A DNA stretch of 64,000 nt from NCBI GenBank assembly GCA_031772625.1, contig CM062814.1:359945750-360009749 (forward strand), read 5' to 3'. Source of the stretch: Pinus tabuliformis. Taxonomy: Eukaryota; Streptophyta; Pinopsida; Pinales; Pinaceae. The notes beneath the pieces were generated by a model that was not told the DNA's origin, did no database searches, and saw only the letters and a program-made list of their open reading frames with translations. How positions within the stretch are numbered: the stretch's first letter is position 1; the number at the start of each line of letters is the position of its first letter. Positions 44,241 to 57,180 of this stretch are shown here, in pieces. The position numbers and the translations under genes were made by a program.

Positions 44241-47200
44241 CCACTCAATCTGACTGCTTCTTGATGAGGAAGGAGATATTACATTGAATGGACTCATAAG
44301 AATGTTTCATAGATGTTTGAATAAAAGGTTATATATATAGAGGGAAATCTAAAGGTTAATTGCATTTATTTATATATTAATATTACTATTTTTATTTTTT
44401 ATTTAAATTTAAATTTTATTATTAATTTTCTTTGAGTTCGAGTGTATTACTAACAAGGTACGTTAAGGTGGTAGGTAGATAGGTTCTTTGTTGTTACTCC
44501 TCTTTCACGATGGGGAAGAAGGCTCATCATGCTTTTTATCTAGAAAGGCCAATTAAAAAAACACGTAAATGACATGATAAGGTATTGAATACATGTATTT
44601 TTTTTTTTATCAATATGGCTAAGATGCTTAGGTGATCTCGACATAAACTTATTTTGAGGCACATTGGTTTCATGTAGCATAGCCTTAGTACATTGGGTAG
44701 TTAACTAATCATTCTCTAAAAGTTTGTTTCTAGAGTGTTGCTTCTATGTTGAGTAGAAGGGAAAGGGTAAGTCCACCTAGCCTAGCTTCCCCTTGGTTAT
44801 ATCTCGTGGGTGATTGGACCATGTTCGAGTGGAGAATCGAAATTCCATCGAGGCGCTATGAGAGTGCTCAGCAACTTGTGAAGGGTAGCGTAACTTTTGT
44901 TAGCGTAACTTTTGTTAGTATTCGGTGCTGAAGACGCAATGGAATACAACTCTTGGTGTTCAATAACATTTAACAAAATTGATGTAGAATTAAAAATGTC
45001 TTGTTTTCACAACTTCTCCCCAACTCCTGTTACATTATTCTATAGAATTCATGGATAGTTTCAGAAAAGATGACTATTTATGCCATTTCCTTGCACTCAA
45101 TAATCCAAGACCATAAGTTTATTTTTTATTAAATTATGAATTTATCAATTGCGCTATTAGTTCTCTAACTCCTCACTCTAAGGAATCCTCACGAGATCTC
45201 ATTAGTGTCCCTTACATGCACACCTACATGGTTTCCCAATAACCTTACCCCCTGAGTCCATTGTAACCACTCCTAGTTATCATTCCTTTTAGAAAAATAC
45301 TTGGATGAACGTCAAATTCCTTTGGTTCACCCTCATAACCAATAGCTTTATTATCTTTTCTATAAAATATCCCACAATTCCACACAATTTTAGGTTCTAT
45401 TTCACTATCCACTTGTTTTTATCTAATAAGTAACACATACTCGTTAATACAAGGTACTATATAATAAGTCTGTGGCATAACTCCATATGTGCTAGATACA
45501 ATTGGAAAAGCAACATACATTTGCGTAGCACTAATGATCCCATGCAATTTGAATTACTGGGTTCATCTACACCGGAATAATGTCATGTTGAAATGAAAAA
45601 GGAAGAATATAAAAGTATAATATTTTGGATGAGATTTATTAATAGTGATTGATATCCTTTGCAAGCAACACTTATCCTCGTGATGGATTCACAATCCACT
45701 GCCTTGGTCCACTTGGTTACATTTGCCTTGGAAAAAGCCAATTTCTCTATCTACAATGATTTCTTCCAAGAATAAAAAAACGAGCTAACACTTTTTCTTA
45801 TGTGCGTCAATGTCGCTCAGCAAGTAGAATTGAATGAAGTTATTAGGATTACTCTCGAGGATAATCAATAACTCACAGATACAAGGATTCATCTTTGGCA
45901 CATATTCATTCTATAATGGGTACAGCCACATTGGAAGCTATGAAAGAGCATAATGCTTACATTAATGGTGATATATTTTGCCATGGTACAAGTTGGACTC
46001 TTGATCTAACCCTTACACATGGTCGAAAAAATATGTATCTATGGACTTTTGAGCTCTATTGGAATCTCAAAATGAATATTGGAACAAATTTGGAGGATAA
46101 AGAAGTTACTAAAAGTAATATTTCTCTACTAGAGAATTACAAAATGTTTGTCAACCATAAGGATATGGAAATCTGATTACCTAGGATTGAGACCCTACTC
46201 AATAAGGGAAAGAAAACATCTTCTGCATGTTCCTACATTGTGCCAATTGATATGTCCAACTTCAACCTAGTCTATTATATGGCTTACTATGTTGATTACA
46301 AAAATGATTTCCAATGGTTATTGATGTCTTCATCTACCGTAGGTTATTCCCAATGTATTCTCAATGTAGTTGTAGTTTCATTACTCTTACCTATAAAATA
46401 AAGTCCTTGACAGTAATCTTATTTGACTAAACATGTGGTATGTTAGTAGAAATTTTAGTATTATATAATTTTTTTGGAAAAGTAAAATATTTTTCCATTG
46501 TTGGCCTAGTTTTATAGTGAGAGACTATGGTAAGAAAAGGATTGATGTATGGTCTCTTTTAAATAATTAACAAAATATTAAATTTAACAAATATATTGAT
46601 TGTAAATATTTTTAGTTATTTTAAAATTCCAAAAATATTAATTTAAAAGGTAAGTAATTTATATGAGGTAGATGTGCAGGAGGTAGATATTATTTTTAGT
46701 TATTTTAAGATTTAACAATTACTTCAAAAATAAGTATTATATTAATTTAAAAGATAAATCATTTATATGAGGTAAATATCTAGTAGCTAGATTTTAGATA
46801 TTAGATTATAGGTGTAAATATTTTTTAAATTCAACTCCCTTTTGTTGTAATTTTTTATAATTAATAAAATTATGAATAATTTTTAAATAAAATAAAGTTA
46901 TAATATACATATCACATTCAAATATAGGATCTTTGGTTCCACTTGATGTTTCATAGTTCTGGAATTAAAATAGATCTAAGACAGTTTTTTATATAATTTG
47001 ACTACAATAGAAATAAAATTTTCACATCAATTTTTATTTTTATTTTATGTAATTTAAGTAGAATGAAATATAATTTTCACAATATTTTTAGTTTTAAACC
47101 TTGAGAAAATAATATATATCTATATATATATATATATATATATATTTTCAATAAAAAATTTCTCATACTTGTTCTCTAAATTTAAATTTAGTTTATTTAT

Positions 47201-47258
47201 TTTTTTATTAACTTTATTGTATAAAAAAATAATGTAAATTATCGTATAAGACGAGAAA

Positions 47259-47297
<39 letters not shown>

Positions 47298-50256
47298 AGC
47301 GTCGTAAATTGAAGTGGTATAAAGTGATTTAAAAAAAAATAATGACACTAGTGGTATATAGTATTATGAAGTTTTACAAAACAATTTTACTTTTCATTGA
47401 TCCAAAATGGAGTCCATTATTACGCCGAAACCAAAAAACAAAAACAAAATGGTGACACTTTCTCCATTACAATGTTTTTACGTTCATTCTTATATTCAAA
47501 TGTTATGGGATTCTCAATATTAGTGGATAAAATTTCAATGTACACATTTACATTCTAACATTAAAATAATGCAAAACGAGTAATGTCTTTATCATTAGAA
47601 AATGGACAAATGTATAAAGAACGGTATTCAACTCCATTGATTTTTGAATCCATCACTTCTTTATATTAATAAACTATATTATGAAGCTTTGGTTATCTTA
47701 TTCCTAGAAATTCAATATTATAATTATTTCCTCAGTAGGTTATACATTGGAGTTTTTGTGTACGCTCTATGAAGTAAACGAATATGTTTTTCTGCAATCA
47801 CAGAAGATTAACTAAAGTTACATGAGATAATGAGGTTGATCTGTATAGTTAATCAAAATACATTTTTAAAAATAAACAAAAATATACACTTTCAGGAATT
47901 GAATCGTTTTAGATTTTCAATTTGATGTTATTGTTTTACTTTTTATTCATGCAATAGACAAAATGTCAAAAATAGGGAACATGTAAACACAATTAGTTGT
48001 AAACCACAAGAAGTATTGTAATATGCTTTGGGAAATTAGCTTTTGGAGAAAAATTGTTACAAGGTGAGCTTGATAAGTTCACTTTTCTCAGGAATGGATC
48101 CGATGGAAATACAAAAGAGAATATACTTGGTATCGAGTTGCTTGAGAAATGTACCATGTTTTATATAGAATATAAATCCCCTCTATGATTAGCTCTCTTT
48201 CTGTCCACACTATATTAATGGCAGTTACTTTTCTCTATTATGCAACAAAATTCTCTCAAATAGAATGGATCAGCGTTTTGTCTAATTGGCTTGATAATAG
48301 CACCCATTTATCACTAGCTAGTGGTTAAGTTTGATTCCTTCAATAGTCAACTAGATTTAGTTATTCAACCCTTCTTAAGTGATGCTAACTTCCAAGCCAA
48401 TAGTTTCCCAAGTCTTCTTATCCATATTCCTTTGCAGAAAATTCCAGTTTAATATGGTATAAGATGAACATCTACAAGATCATTATCAAATATATTCTTA
48501 TGTTTTTCTTAAGCTATCACCATATTGTGTCCTCTAGGCATTCATTACACATTCATTTACTCATTCATCAATGTTTTGTCACATAAGAGGAATGTTCTAC
48601 TATAATTCTATTCATAGGAAGTTTATACCCATAACAGGAAGTGAACTACAAATACTAGAGCGAGATAGCATAGCTAAAAACTCACTGATTTGATTGATTT
48701 TCTAACTTACCACTAAGTTATGAGAGAAATAGTCTCAATTAATTCTTTATCATTTTCATTGGCCACATAGGGCTCACTCTAATTCAATTACAGACAAAAG
48801 AATAAACCATACGAAGAACTAGTATATAGAAGGTTACAATGTCTAGACTTGAGGATACACATCTCCAATGTTTTATGAAGATCACAACACAATCAAAATT
48901 CTCGTCTCTTAAAATTCTCTCATGTTGTGACTGAGTTCGAATTGCCAATCAAGAATGCCAATTTGGCACAGGGTGTCCACTATTCCTTTCCTCAATTAAC
49001 CATGTTCCTTTTTTACCAATGCATATATATTTCATATTGAATACAAACTAACACAAGTGTTGTGAAATTGGTTTGATTCCGAAAATGTGTCGACATTGTC
49101 ACACCTAGAATTCTAAGGACACCTTTAAAGACATTGATCCTATGCATTCCTATGCATGCCAAATGCATGTATGACCCAGTCTAGATTCATTACTTTTAGA
49201 TAAAATCTTTGAATTTCATAATTCTTTATCTCCAGAAAGCGAACTCCATTCAAGATATGCATTGATTGACTCTTCATGTAACTTGATTCAGACTTGGAAT
49301 GATCCTCATTCCTCAATAACACATCACTAGGAAGACTCTGTTTCAAATGCAACGAATACTAAGGTCAAAGAATCATCAAACTAACATGAAAAGATGATTT
49401 CACTAGGATTTAATCATCAATTTTCTAATGCATACTATGAGCCATTTATTGCTCCCTTCGACTTATGCTCTCACCAACAATAGTCCACTCTAAGTCTGAT
49501 AGGTATTAATCTTTTCTATAGGAAACTCATTTTCCTACAACTATTACAAATCACAACATTATTGTGCACACATTCATGCAGTTATATACATACATATTGA
49601 TTTTAATGACCAAGAAACACTCATAATTCTCTTGAAAATCGGTCATTCTCAATTACTAGAAATTTACCAATGGTTAAAACCTATGCATTTGGTACAAGAA
49701 TTATATATGAGAATTACTTACGCTCATTAATAATACTACTATAGATATATGCATAACATTGTTAGACAATGTTAAGCCATGGGGTATAGAAATACCTCCT
49801 AGGGATCTCTCTTCATTCACTAAAATAGAGATATATTATTGGCCTAATATTCAACATAGGTGCTAAGTCATTTCACTTTTACACATACTAAACCTCTCTG
49901 TTTTCTCCTATCCTTTCTCTAATTTCCACAGGATTACAATGCTTCATTAAAACCTTGAAATGATAAATATTTTAGTTTAAATCCTATGCTAATATATTTC
50001 CTTATAATCTCTCATTCTCTAACTAATTATTTTAAAAATCAACGAATAACTAACATTATTCTAACTACCACTAATGAAGAGACTGAATCTCTTCTTTTTA
50101 TATTCCCTAATTATCAATATTCATGTTTTTCTCCAAAAATAGATTTAATTACATCAAATGATTATTTTTGTAAAAAAAGGTCAACACCCCTCTTGGAAGT
50201 TTTTGACTCCAAAGGCTTAATGGCTTAGAAGTGAAGAAATATAAGAAAGTGAAATA
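44241..50256. other. AT-rich intergenic DNA without a recognised gene
   Basis: TA runs occur at 47,117-47,145 and 47,260-47,294. A repeated block with TTATATGAGGTA lies at about 46,640-46,790. A 93-codon plus-strand ORF at 45,895-46,176 and weaker coding-like text from 45,640 may be an old element, but no domain is recognisable. No RNA gene or complete element was seen in these 6 kb. Confidence 0.5.
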
Positions 50257-50310
50257 ATAATATCATAGACAAGAAAAATGATGGAAAATGCCTTAGAGCT
50301 ATAATCACTC
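50257..50310 (+). repeat. 54-bp direct repeat, copy 1
   Basis: ATAATATCATAGACAAG...ATAATCACTC is repeated at 50,572-50,625 with a single C/G difference. Confidence 0.9.
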
Positions 50311-50571
50311 ACATTATAATTTTCATCTTCCAGTGATACAAATATATAATATAATGATGAAACCACCTCATATGTTCTCACCTCGACACCTAACAGAAGA
50401 GATAAACGACGATGAGAGAAAATGCAATCAAACAACCCTATAAACATACCTAGGATTAAATCTATCTCCTAAGATGTGAAATAACTAAAGGTGAAAAATT
50501 AGGACTTAATTATTGTTTATGTGAGTAAAAGGTCAACAAGAAGTTGAAATTATCCTACAACAAACACCTAC

Positions 50572-50625
50572 ATAATATCATAGACAAGAAAAATGATGGA
50601 AAATGCCTTAGAGGTATAATCACTC
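50572..50625 (+). repeat. 54-bp direct repeat, copy 2, abutting the Copia-4 LTR
   Basis: This copy ends at CACTC, the base before the LTR start TGTTGGAAAT at 50,626. The copies are 315 bp apart in start position. Confidence 0.9.
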
Positions 50626-52173
50626 TGTTGGAAATAATACTGAGAGGGGGGTGAATCAGTATTATCAAGTTCTTTTAATAAATCTTCCTTATTTATACTT
50701 TGAATTATTCTTGTATGTCAGTACCATAAAACAATGAGCATGAACAAGAAAAATAGATAGTCACACCAAAGAACACCAGATGTAAGGTGGAAACCCAATG
50801 TGGGTGAAAACCACCTGCTGCAATATGTCTCTATCTTTTTCCAATTAGAAACTCCTTTTACAATGATTTTGTACTGGTGCAGTCCTTTACCACTACGCAA
50901 GCTGCAACCTGCAGAGAGCTACAACTCTCTCTCATTTTCCAGTCTCTCCTGGAAGGGAGCTACAAGCCCCTACTTCTTTTCTTTCAAGGACCACTTTTCA
51001 TAAATTTTCAAACTGGATCCATGAACATCAAATGATCATCAAGTACAAGTAAATCACCCAGTCAACTGTAGTAACCAGATCAATAGTAACAGTAAACTAA
51101 ACCCAGAACACCTTATCAAGAGAGAAAATTCAGTCAAATAAATGCCTTAAGACAGATACGCAATTTTTCTTTATCTGGCATGCGTTGCTACGCACTTCAC
51201 CCTCTGCACCTCTGCGTATCCCCACAGAGAGCCTTGAACTGTACTGCGTATCCACGCATTGTTCCTGTAAATGCGTCGCGTACCTATATTGTTCCCCCGC
51301 ACCCACTACTTCTATCGCGCCGCGTACTTTCACTGTGCCTCCGCACCTGCAGCTTCTATCGCGCCGCGTACTTTCACTGTGCCTCCGCACCTGATGCTTA
51401 TATCGCGTCGCGTACTTTCATTGTGCCTCCGCACCTGCGGCTTTTGTTGCGTTGCGTACCCACGCAATGCGCCTTCTTCTGCTCTGCGTACCCACGTAGT
51501 GCGCCTTCTTCTCCTCTGTGTACCCACGCACTTGCATTGTTAATCACCTGCGTACCTCTGATTAGGGCTGAATTGGCAGTTTCCCATTGTGCCACAGATA
51601 GTCAGATGCCCAGATCTGATCATGCGCCCGAGAGATCACACTTCATAGATTCACTTTCAACTTCACTTTTATATAGATCAAGCTTTTAAACTGATAACCC
51701 AATATTTCAGATCTTAAGATATTCAATTTGCAAAATATACATTAGCCAAGTGATCTACTTCCCTATTTATAGTCAAGGCCTTATTTACACCATGGGACAA
51801 AACCATCAATAACTAATACAAGGGATCCAAACCGGGGCTAAAATAGATCCTATACCACGGGCCAAAACCATAGGATCAAGAACGGTGGGCTAAATATCAT
51901 GGGCCAAAACATAAGAAACCCCTAGTGAGCGAGATTCTCTGCCTTGAAGTAAGTGAACTGGGGGTCTGCACCTTCTGAACGGGTGACCTGCGTGTATGGC
52001 CGCAGCTCCTGCATGACGTACCTGTGGGTACGCACGCTTTTCACTGAGCACATGAGGACCTCTTAATTTTTTTTATCATTTTGAGACCGTGATCAGAGTT
52101 TTGCCACCTGTATGAATTGCCATCAAGTACAACACATGAATCATAGAACCATACCAGAATCATAATGCCAACA
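50626..52173 (-). repeat. Copia-4 3' LTR
   Basis: The 1,548-bp LTR reads TGTTGGAAATAATACTGAG...CATAATGCCAACA on the plus strand, with TG and CA termini. It contains a GC-rich 44-bp tandem repeat (51,296-51,560) unlike the AT-rich surroundings. Confidence 0.88.
51296..51560 (+). repeat. 44-bp GC-rich minisatellite in the Copia-4 LTR
   Basis: The unit begins CCGCACCTGC and contains TATCGCGCCGCGTACTTTC. About four full copies grade into copies with GCGTACCCACGCA. Overlapping ORFs on both strands arise from its CpG-rich sequence. Confidence 0.8.
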
Positions 52174-52187
52174 ATCTCCCCCTTTGG
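52174..52187 (-). other. Copia-4 polypurine tract
   Basis: On the minus strand, AAAGGGGGAGAT precedes the LTR start TGTTGGCATTATG. Confidence 0.9.
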
Positions 52188-52532
52188 ACTTGATGGAAAC
52201 CTCAAGATCTTCAATGTCATTCTCCCCGTTTGACATCAAGGGCAAAGGGTGATGCTCCCCCTAAGAACATGCTCCCCCTGACTATAAACCAGATCTGCAA
52301 AGAAAAACCATAATCCACCAAACACCATAAATGACCATGAAAGAGATAGAGACATATTGCAGCAATATTCAGACCAGCATCCATGATCTCTTTCTGTACT
52401 TCCTCCATAATGCCAACAATACATTATATGCTCCCCCTAAACCTGTGCCATTCGATCTTCGACCAATCCGCAACCCAGCACATGTACGCATATACCCCAG
52501 ATGAGCCTTGCGTACAACCAGCCAGAAGAGAT

Positions 52533-55500
52533 TCAACAACAAGATGATGCATCAACAACCCCCAGATTTTTCCTGAGGTATTCAAAGGTCTCCCTCGACA
52601 ATGGTTTGGTGAGTATATCAGCAACTTGTTCCTTGGAAGGAACATACTCCAACTTGACCTTTTGTTCAAGTACTTGTTCTCGGAGAAAATGATACTTGAT
52701 CGGTATGTGCTTGGTCTTTGAATGCATGACTGGGTTCTTTGAAATGCTGATTGCACTTGTATTATCACATAAGATGGAGATGGGTGGTATACAAGTGATT
52801 TGAAAATCCTGCAAGGTCTGCATCATCGAAAGGAGTTGAGTGCATCAAGATGCAGCAGCAACATATTCCGCTTCAGCTGTAGACAAGGCAATCGAACTCT
52901 ATTTCTTGCTGAACCAAGATACTAATCTGGAACCCATAAAGAATGCACCACCACTTGTGCTCTTTCTGTCATCCATGCTTCCGGCCCAATCTGCATCTGT
53001 ATAAGCATGAAGTGTGAGATTTGTATCTCTAGGATACCATAAGCCATAGTTTTGAGTTCCTTGAAGATATTTGAAGATTCTCTTTACTGCCTAAAGATGA
53101 GTTTCCTTTGGATTTGCCTGAAATCTTCCAACTATTCCTACTGCATGCATTATGTCTGGTCGGGTACCTGTCAAATAAAGTAGACTTCCAATCATAGATC
53201 TGTAGGTTGGTTGATTCACTGCTGCTGATTCATCATTTGCACTAAGGCTACATCCTGTGACCATGGGTGTACATACTGGTTTTGCATCTTCTGTGCCATA
53301 TTTCTTCAAAATCTACTTGAGATACTTGGTTTGAGACAAAAAGATCCCTCCTTCTTTTTGTTGGATTTGCAAACCAAGAAAATATGTCAGTTCTCCCAGC
53401 AAGGACATTTCGAATTCTTTCTGCATTACCAAGGCAAAGCTTTGACTCATAGCTTCTTCATTGCTGCCAAAGATAATGTCATCTACATACACTACAGGTA
53501 TTAGCAATTTGTCATTTTCAACTTTTATATAAAGATTGCTATCTGCTGATCCTTTTGAAAAACCTTGTTGATGAATATATTTGTCCAAACGATAGTACCA
53601 AGCCCTTGGAGCTTGTTTGAGACCATAGAGAGCCTTTTTCAATCTGCATACAAGATTTGGATCATTTCCAAGAATGAAACCATCTGGCTGCTCAATATAT
53701 ACTTCTTCTTCCAAGTCTCCATTCAGAAAGGCTGATTTCACGTCCATTTCAAATACTTTGAAGTATTGAAAGCTTGAGAGAGCAAGGAACATTCGGATGG
53801 CCTCAAGTCTTGCAACAAGAGCAAAAGTTTCTTCAAAATCTATTCCTTCTTCCTGCGCATACCCTTTACAAACAAGTCTGGCCTTGTTTCTAATTACTTC
53901 TCCATTTTCATTCAATTTATTTTTGAAGACCCATTTTGTCCCTATAACATTCTTATCCTTTGGTCTAGGAACCAACTCCCAAGTGTTGTTCTTTTCGATC
54001 TGCTCAAGTTCTTGATCCATTGCTTTGACCCAACATTCATCTTTGCATGCCTCTTTCACATTTTGTGGCTCAATGGAAGAGAGTAATGCCAAATAGCTTG
54101 AAGCTTCTGCAATTGTTCTTCTTGTTTGTACACCTGCTTCTTTCTGCCCCAAAATCTGAGATTGTGGATGATTCTTCTGAACATATCTGGATGGAGTCTT
54201 CTCTTCTATCCTTATCTGCTCCTCTGGTTCTTCTTGAGGTTCTTCTTCTTCATCATTCTGTCTTTGAGGGTAGTCTTCATCTTCTTCGATATCTTCATGA
54301 TTTACTTGCCTAGGAATGTATCCCTTCTCATCAACCACTACATCAATGCTATCAACAATTCTTCCAAGTCTTTTATTGTAGCACTTGTATGCTTTGCTAT
54401 GTGGAGAATAACCAAGAAGAATGCCTTCATCTGCTCTAGGTTCAAGTTTGCCAAGTTGCTCATCAGTATTCTTAATATAGCATTTCCTCCCAAAGATTTT
54501 GAAGTGCTTTACCGAAGGAGTCTCACCATACCAGAGCTCATGAGGGGTTTGAGTGTTGTTCACCCGAACATTTGTTTTGTTGAGAATAACGACCGCAACA
54601 TATGTTGCTTCACCCCAGAAAGTTGCGGGAGTTCCAGACTCATCAAGCATAGCACGAGCCATTTGTTGGACTGTTCTGTTCATTCTTTCCACCACTCCAT
54701 TTTGCTGAGGAGTTCTAGCTGTAGAGAATTCTCTTCTTATCCCATGTTCTTCATAGAAATCGAAAAATTCATTTGAGGTAAACTCCCCACCTCTGTCGGA
54801 TCTAAGGCACTTAATTTTGTATCCTGATTCATTTTCAACCAAGGCTTTAAAGGATTTGAATTTTTCGAATGCTTCATCTTTGTGCTTCATAAGTCCTAAC
54901 CAAACAAACCTGGAGAAATCGTCAATGAATAATATCAAGTATTCTTCTCCTCGAGGTGTCCTTTTCCTGAATGGACCACATACATCTATATGTACTAGCT
55001 CAAGAGGCATGCTAGCTGATCATTCCTTCTCCGGAAAGTTAGTTCTGGTTTGATTTCCAAACTGACATGATTTGCATATGGTGTTGTCTGGAATTTTGAT
55101 ATCTGGAAGACCGCGAACTGCCTGATATTTGCATGCTTTCCTTATTTGTGAAAAGCTTAGATGCCCCAACCTCCGGTGCCATAACCAGTGTTCATCATCC
55201 TTGCTTAGATATCATTGTTGTTGTCCTTCTTCAAATATGTATAAATTATTTGGAGTTCTTTCACCTTTGATCACTGTTTTACCTGTATCGAGATCACGAA
55301 CAAGACATCCATTTGATCTAAATATCACCTCGGTTCCTTGATCACACATCTGGCTAACACTCAGAATATTATGCTTCAATCCATCAACATACAAAATATT
55401 TCCAGCTTTGACCTTTCCTTTTAACTGAGCAGTGCCTTTTCCTTTTATAGCTGCAGGAGTATCATTCCCAAATGAAACTTTCTTTCCCTTTTCTAAAGCA

Positions 55501-55751
55501 GAATATGATTCAAGTTTTTCTTTATCACCTGTCATATGCTTCAACCATCCACTGTCAATGTACCATAGATTTTCATGTCCCTCTGCATAAAATGCTATCC
55601 CACATCTTTCTGTTTGTGGTTCCTTTATTCTCCATGTTTTGGTGCTTGAGGCTTGTTCCTTTGTCTGCTGAAACCTGCTCCTGCATTCAGAATCTTCATT
55701 ACCAAAGTTATTCACTGCAACAAAATAGGCAATTTGCGCCAGATTTAGCAC
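52533..55751 (-). pseudogene. Copia-4 pol: protease end, integrase, RT, RNase H
   Basis: One frame holds WYIDSGWLKHMTGDKEKL (protease), gag-pre-integrase WLWHRRLGHLSF, integrase ([31 protein letters not shown]), RT ([21 protein letters not shown]) and RNase H (ALSTAEAEYVAA, HIPIKYHFLREQV, DILTKPLSRETFEYL). Nonsense codons at about 55,209, 55,020, 53,310, 53,088, 52,899 and 52,835 are the only breaks; most fit C-to-T change of CAG or TGG codons. The protease DSGW replaces the usual DSGA or DSGC. Confidence 0.93.
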
Positions 55752-55808
55752 CAGATTCTAGTGCATTTTTTTCTCAATTGGAATGAGTAGCCTGGCGCTA
55801 AATCTGGC
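55738..55808. repeat. 12-bp inverted repeat at the Copia-4/array junction
   Basis: GCCAGATTTAGC (55,738-55,749) and GCTAAATCTGGC (55,797-55,808) are perfect inverted copies 47 bp apart, exactly where Copia-4 homology ends. Confidence 0.75.
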
Positions 55809-57180
55809 TCTATTGTACAATTTTTAAAGCGTCCTTTTTTGCACCAAATTTTGCATCTTTTTTACGCCAAATTTTCCATCCTTTTTTGCATCATATTTTG
55901 CACCAATATTTTCATTTGGTTTTACAACAGGTTTTGCTTCTAGTTTTGTGCCATTTTTTCGCATCTATTTTTGCATCATTTTTTTCTTCCTCTTTTGTGG
56001 CATTCTTTGCTTCTATTTTTGTGTCATAATTTGCATCGATTTTTACACCATCTTTGACATCTTATTTAGTGCCTTTTTTACATCCAGTTTGTGCCAGTTT
56101 TTGCATCTGGTCTTATGCCATCTTTTGCTTCTAATTTTGTACTTATTTTTACATGTATTTTTGTGCCAATTTTTGGGCCTTTTTTTACACCATCTTTTCC
56201 ATCCAATTTTGCACCATATGTTGAATCTGATTTAGTGCCAAATTTTGCATGCATTTTTGCACCATTTTTTGCATGCACTTTTGCGTTTTATTTATCTCCC
56301 TTTTTTGCATCCTATTTTGCACCATATTTTGCATTTAATTTTGCATCATTTGTTGCATCCATTTTAGCATCATTTTTAACACCATTTCTTGCATCCAATT
56401 GTGCATCCTTTTGAGCATCTAAATTTTCATCCTATGTTGAAACATATGTCGCATCCACCTTTGCATCCCATTTTGTGTCTATTGTTACGTTCATTTTTGA
56501 GCCATTTTTTCGTCTACTTTTGCATTTGTTTTTGCACCAAGTTTTGAATGATTTGTTGCATCATTTTACATCCAATGTTGCATCTCAATTTGCATCCAAA
56601 TTTGAGTCATTTTTATGCCCATTTTCGCGCCATTTTTTCTTCTTTTGTGTCCAATTTTGCACCATTTTTTATGTCCAAATTTGCTTCCTTTTTGGTATCT
56701 AATTTTTCATCTTTTTTGGCTTCCAAATTTGCATCCTTTTTTTTGCCACATTTTGGGTCCACATTTGCATCTCATTTTGCACCTAGATTTTAGTTGGAAT
56801 TTTCATCTAGTTATGCATCATCTTTGACATCCCTGGTTTCACCCTTTTTTAGTCCCATTTGGCATCTTGTTTTGTGTCTTTTCTTACATCCTTTTTGCAT
56901 CCTAATTTTACACCATTCTTTGCATCCTCATTTTGGTGTCCATTTTTGCATCCTTGTTTGCACCCAATTCGGTATCCTTTCATATGCCGTATTTTGTTCC
57001 CTTCTTTGTGTCTAGTGTTGCACCCTTTTTTAATTTTACTTTAAAAACCTTTTTGTGTCATTGTTTGCATATTTTTTTGATGGCTAGTTTAACATCCAAT
57101 TCTACTCCCAATTTTGCATCCATGGTTAAATCCACTTTTGGCTTCTTGTTTAGAGTTTTACTTTTATTTCCATTTATGAC
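55809..57180 (+). repeat. Degenerate 12-bp-period array, TTTTGCATC orientation
   Basis: The repeat approximates GCATCCNATTTT, for example GCATCCTATTTT then GCACCATATTTT near 56,305-56,330. The register is 12 bp over long stretches, with scattered indels. Because 12 is divisible by three, several frames stay open with residues such as F-A-S and L-H-P. No start context or domain supports a gene. It replaces the 5' part of Copia-4. Confidence 0.85.

Larger units (their letters stand above)
50626..55740 (-). mobile_element. Copia-4: truncated Ty1/Copia retrotransposon
   Basis: The minus-strand element keeps a 3' LTR (50,626-52,173), purine tract and a pol region from protease to RNase H. The 5' LTR and gag are absent: near 55,740 the sequence changes into a 12-bp-period array. 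Reading frame is conserved throughout with only nonsense changes. Confidence 0.9.

Noticed and set aside
45895-46176. 93-codon ORF as a host gene
   Set aside because: No domain, no splice partners and AT-rich surroundings; possibly an old element fragment, but unsupported.
51130-51689. ORFs on both strands in GC-rich DNA
   Set aside because: They lie in a 44-bp minisatellite inside the Copia-4 LTR.
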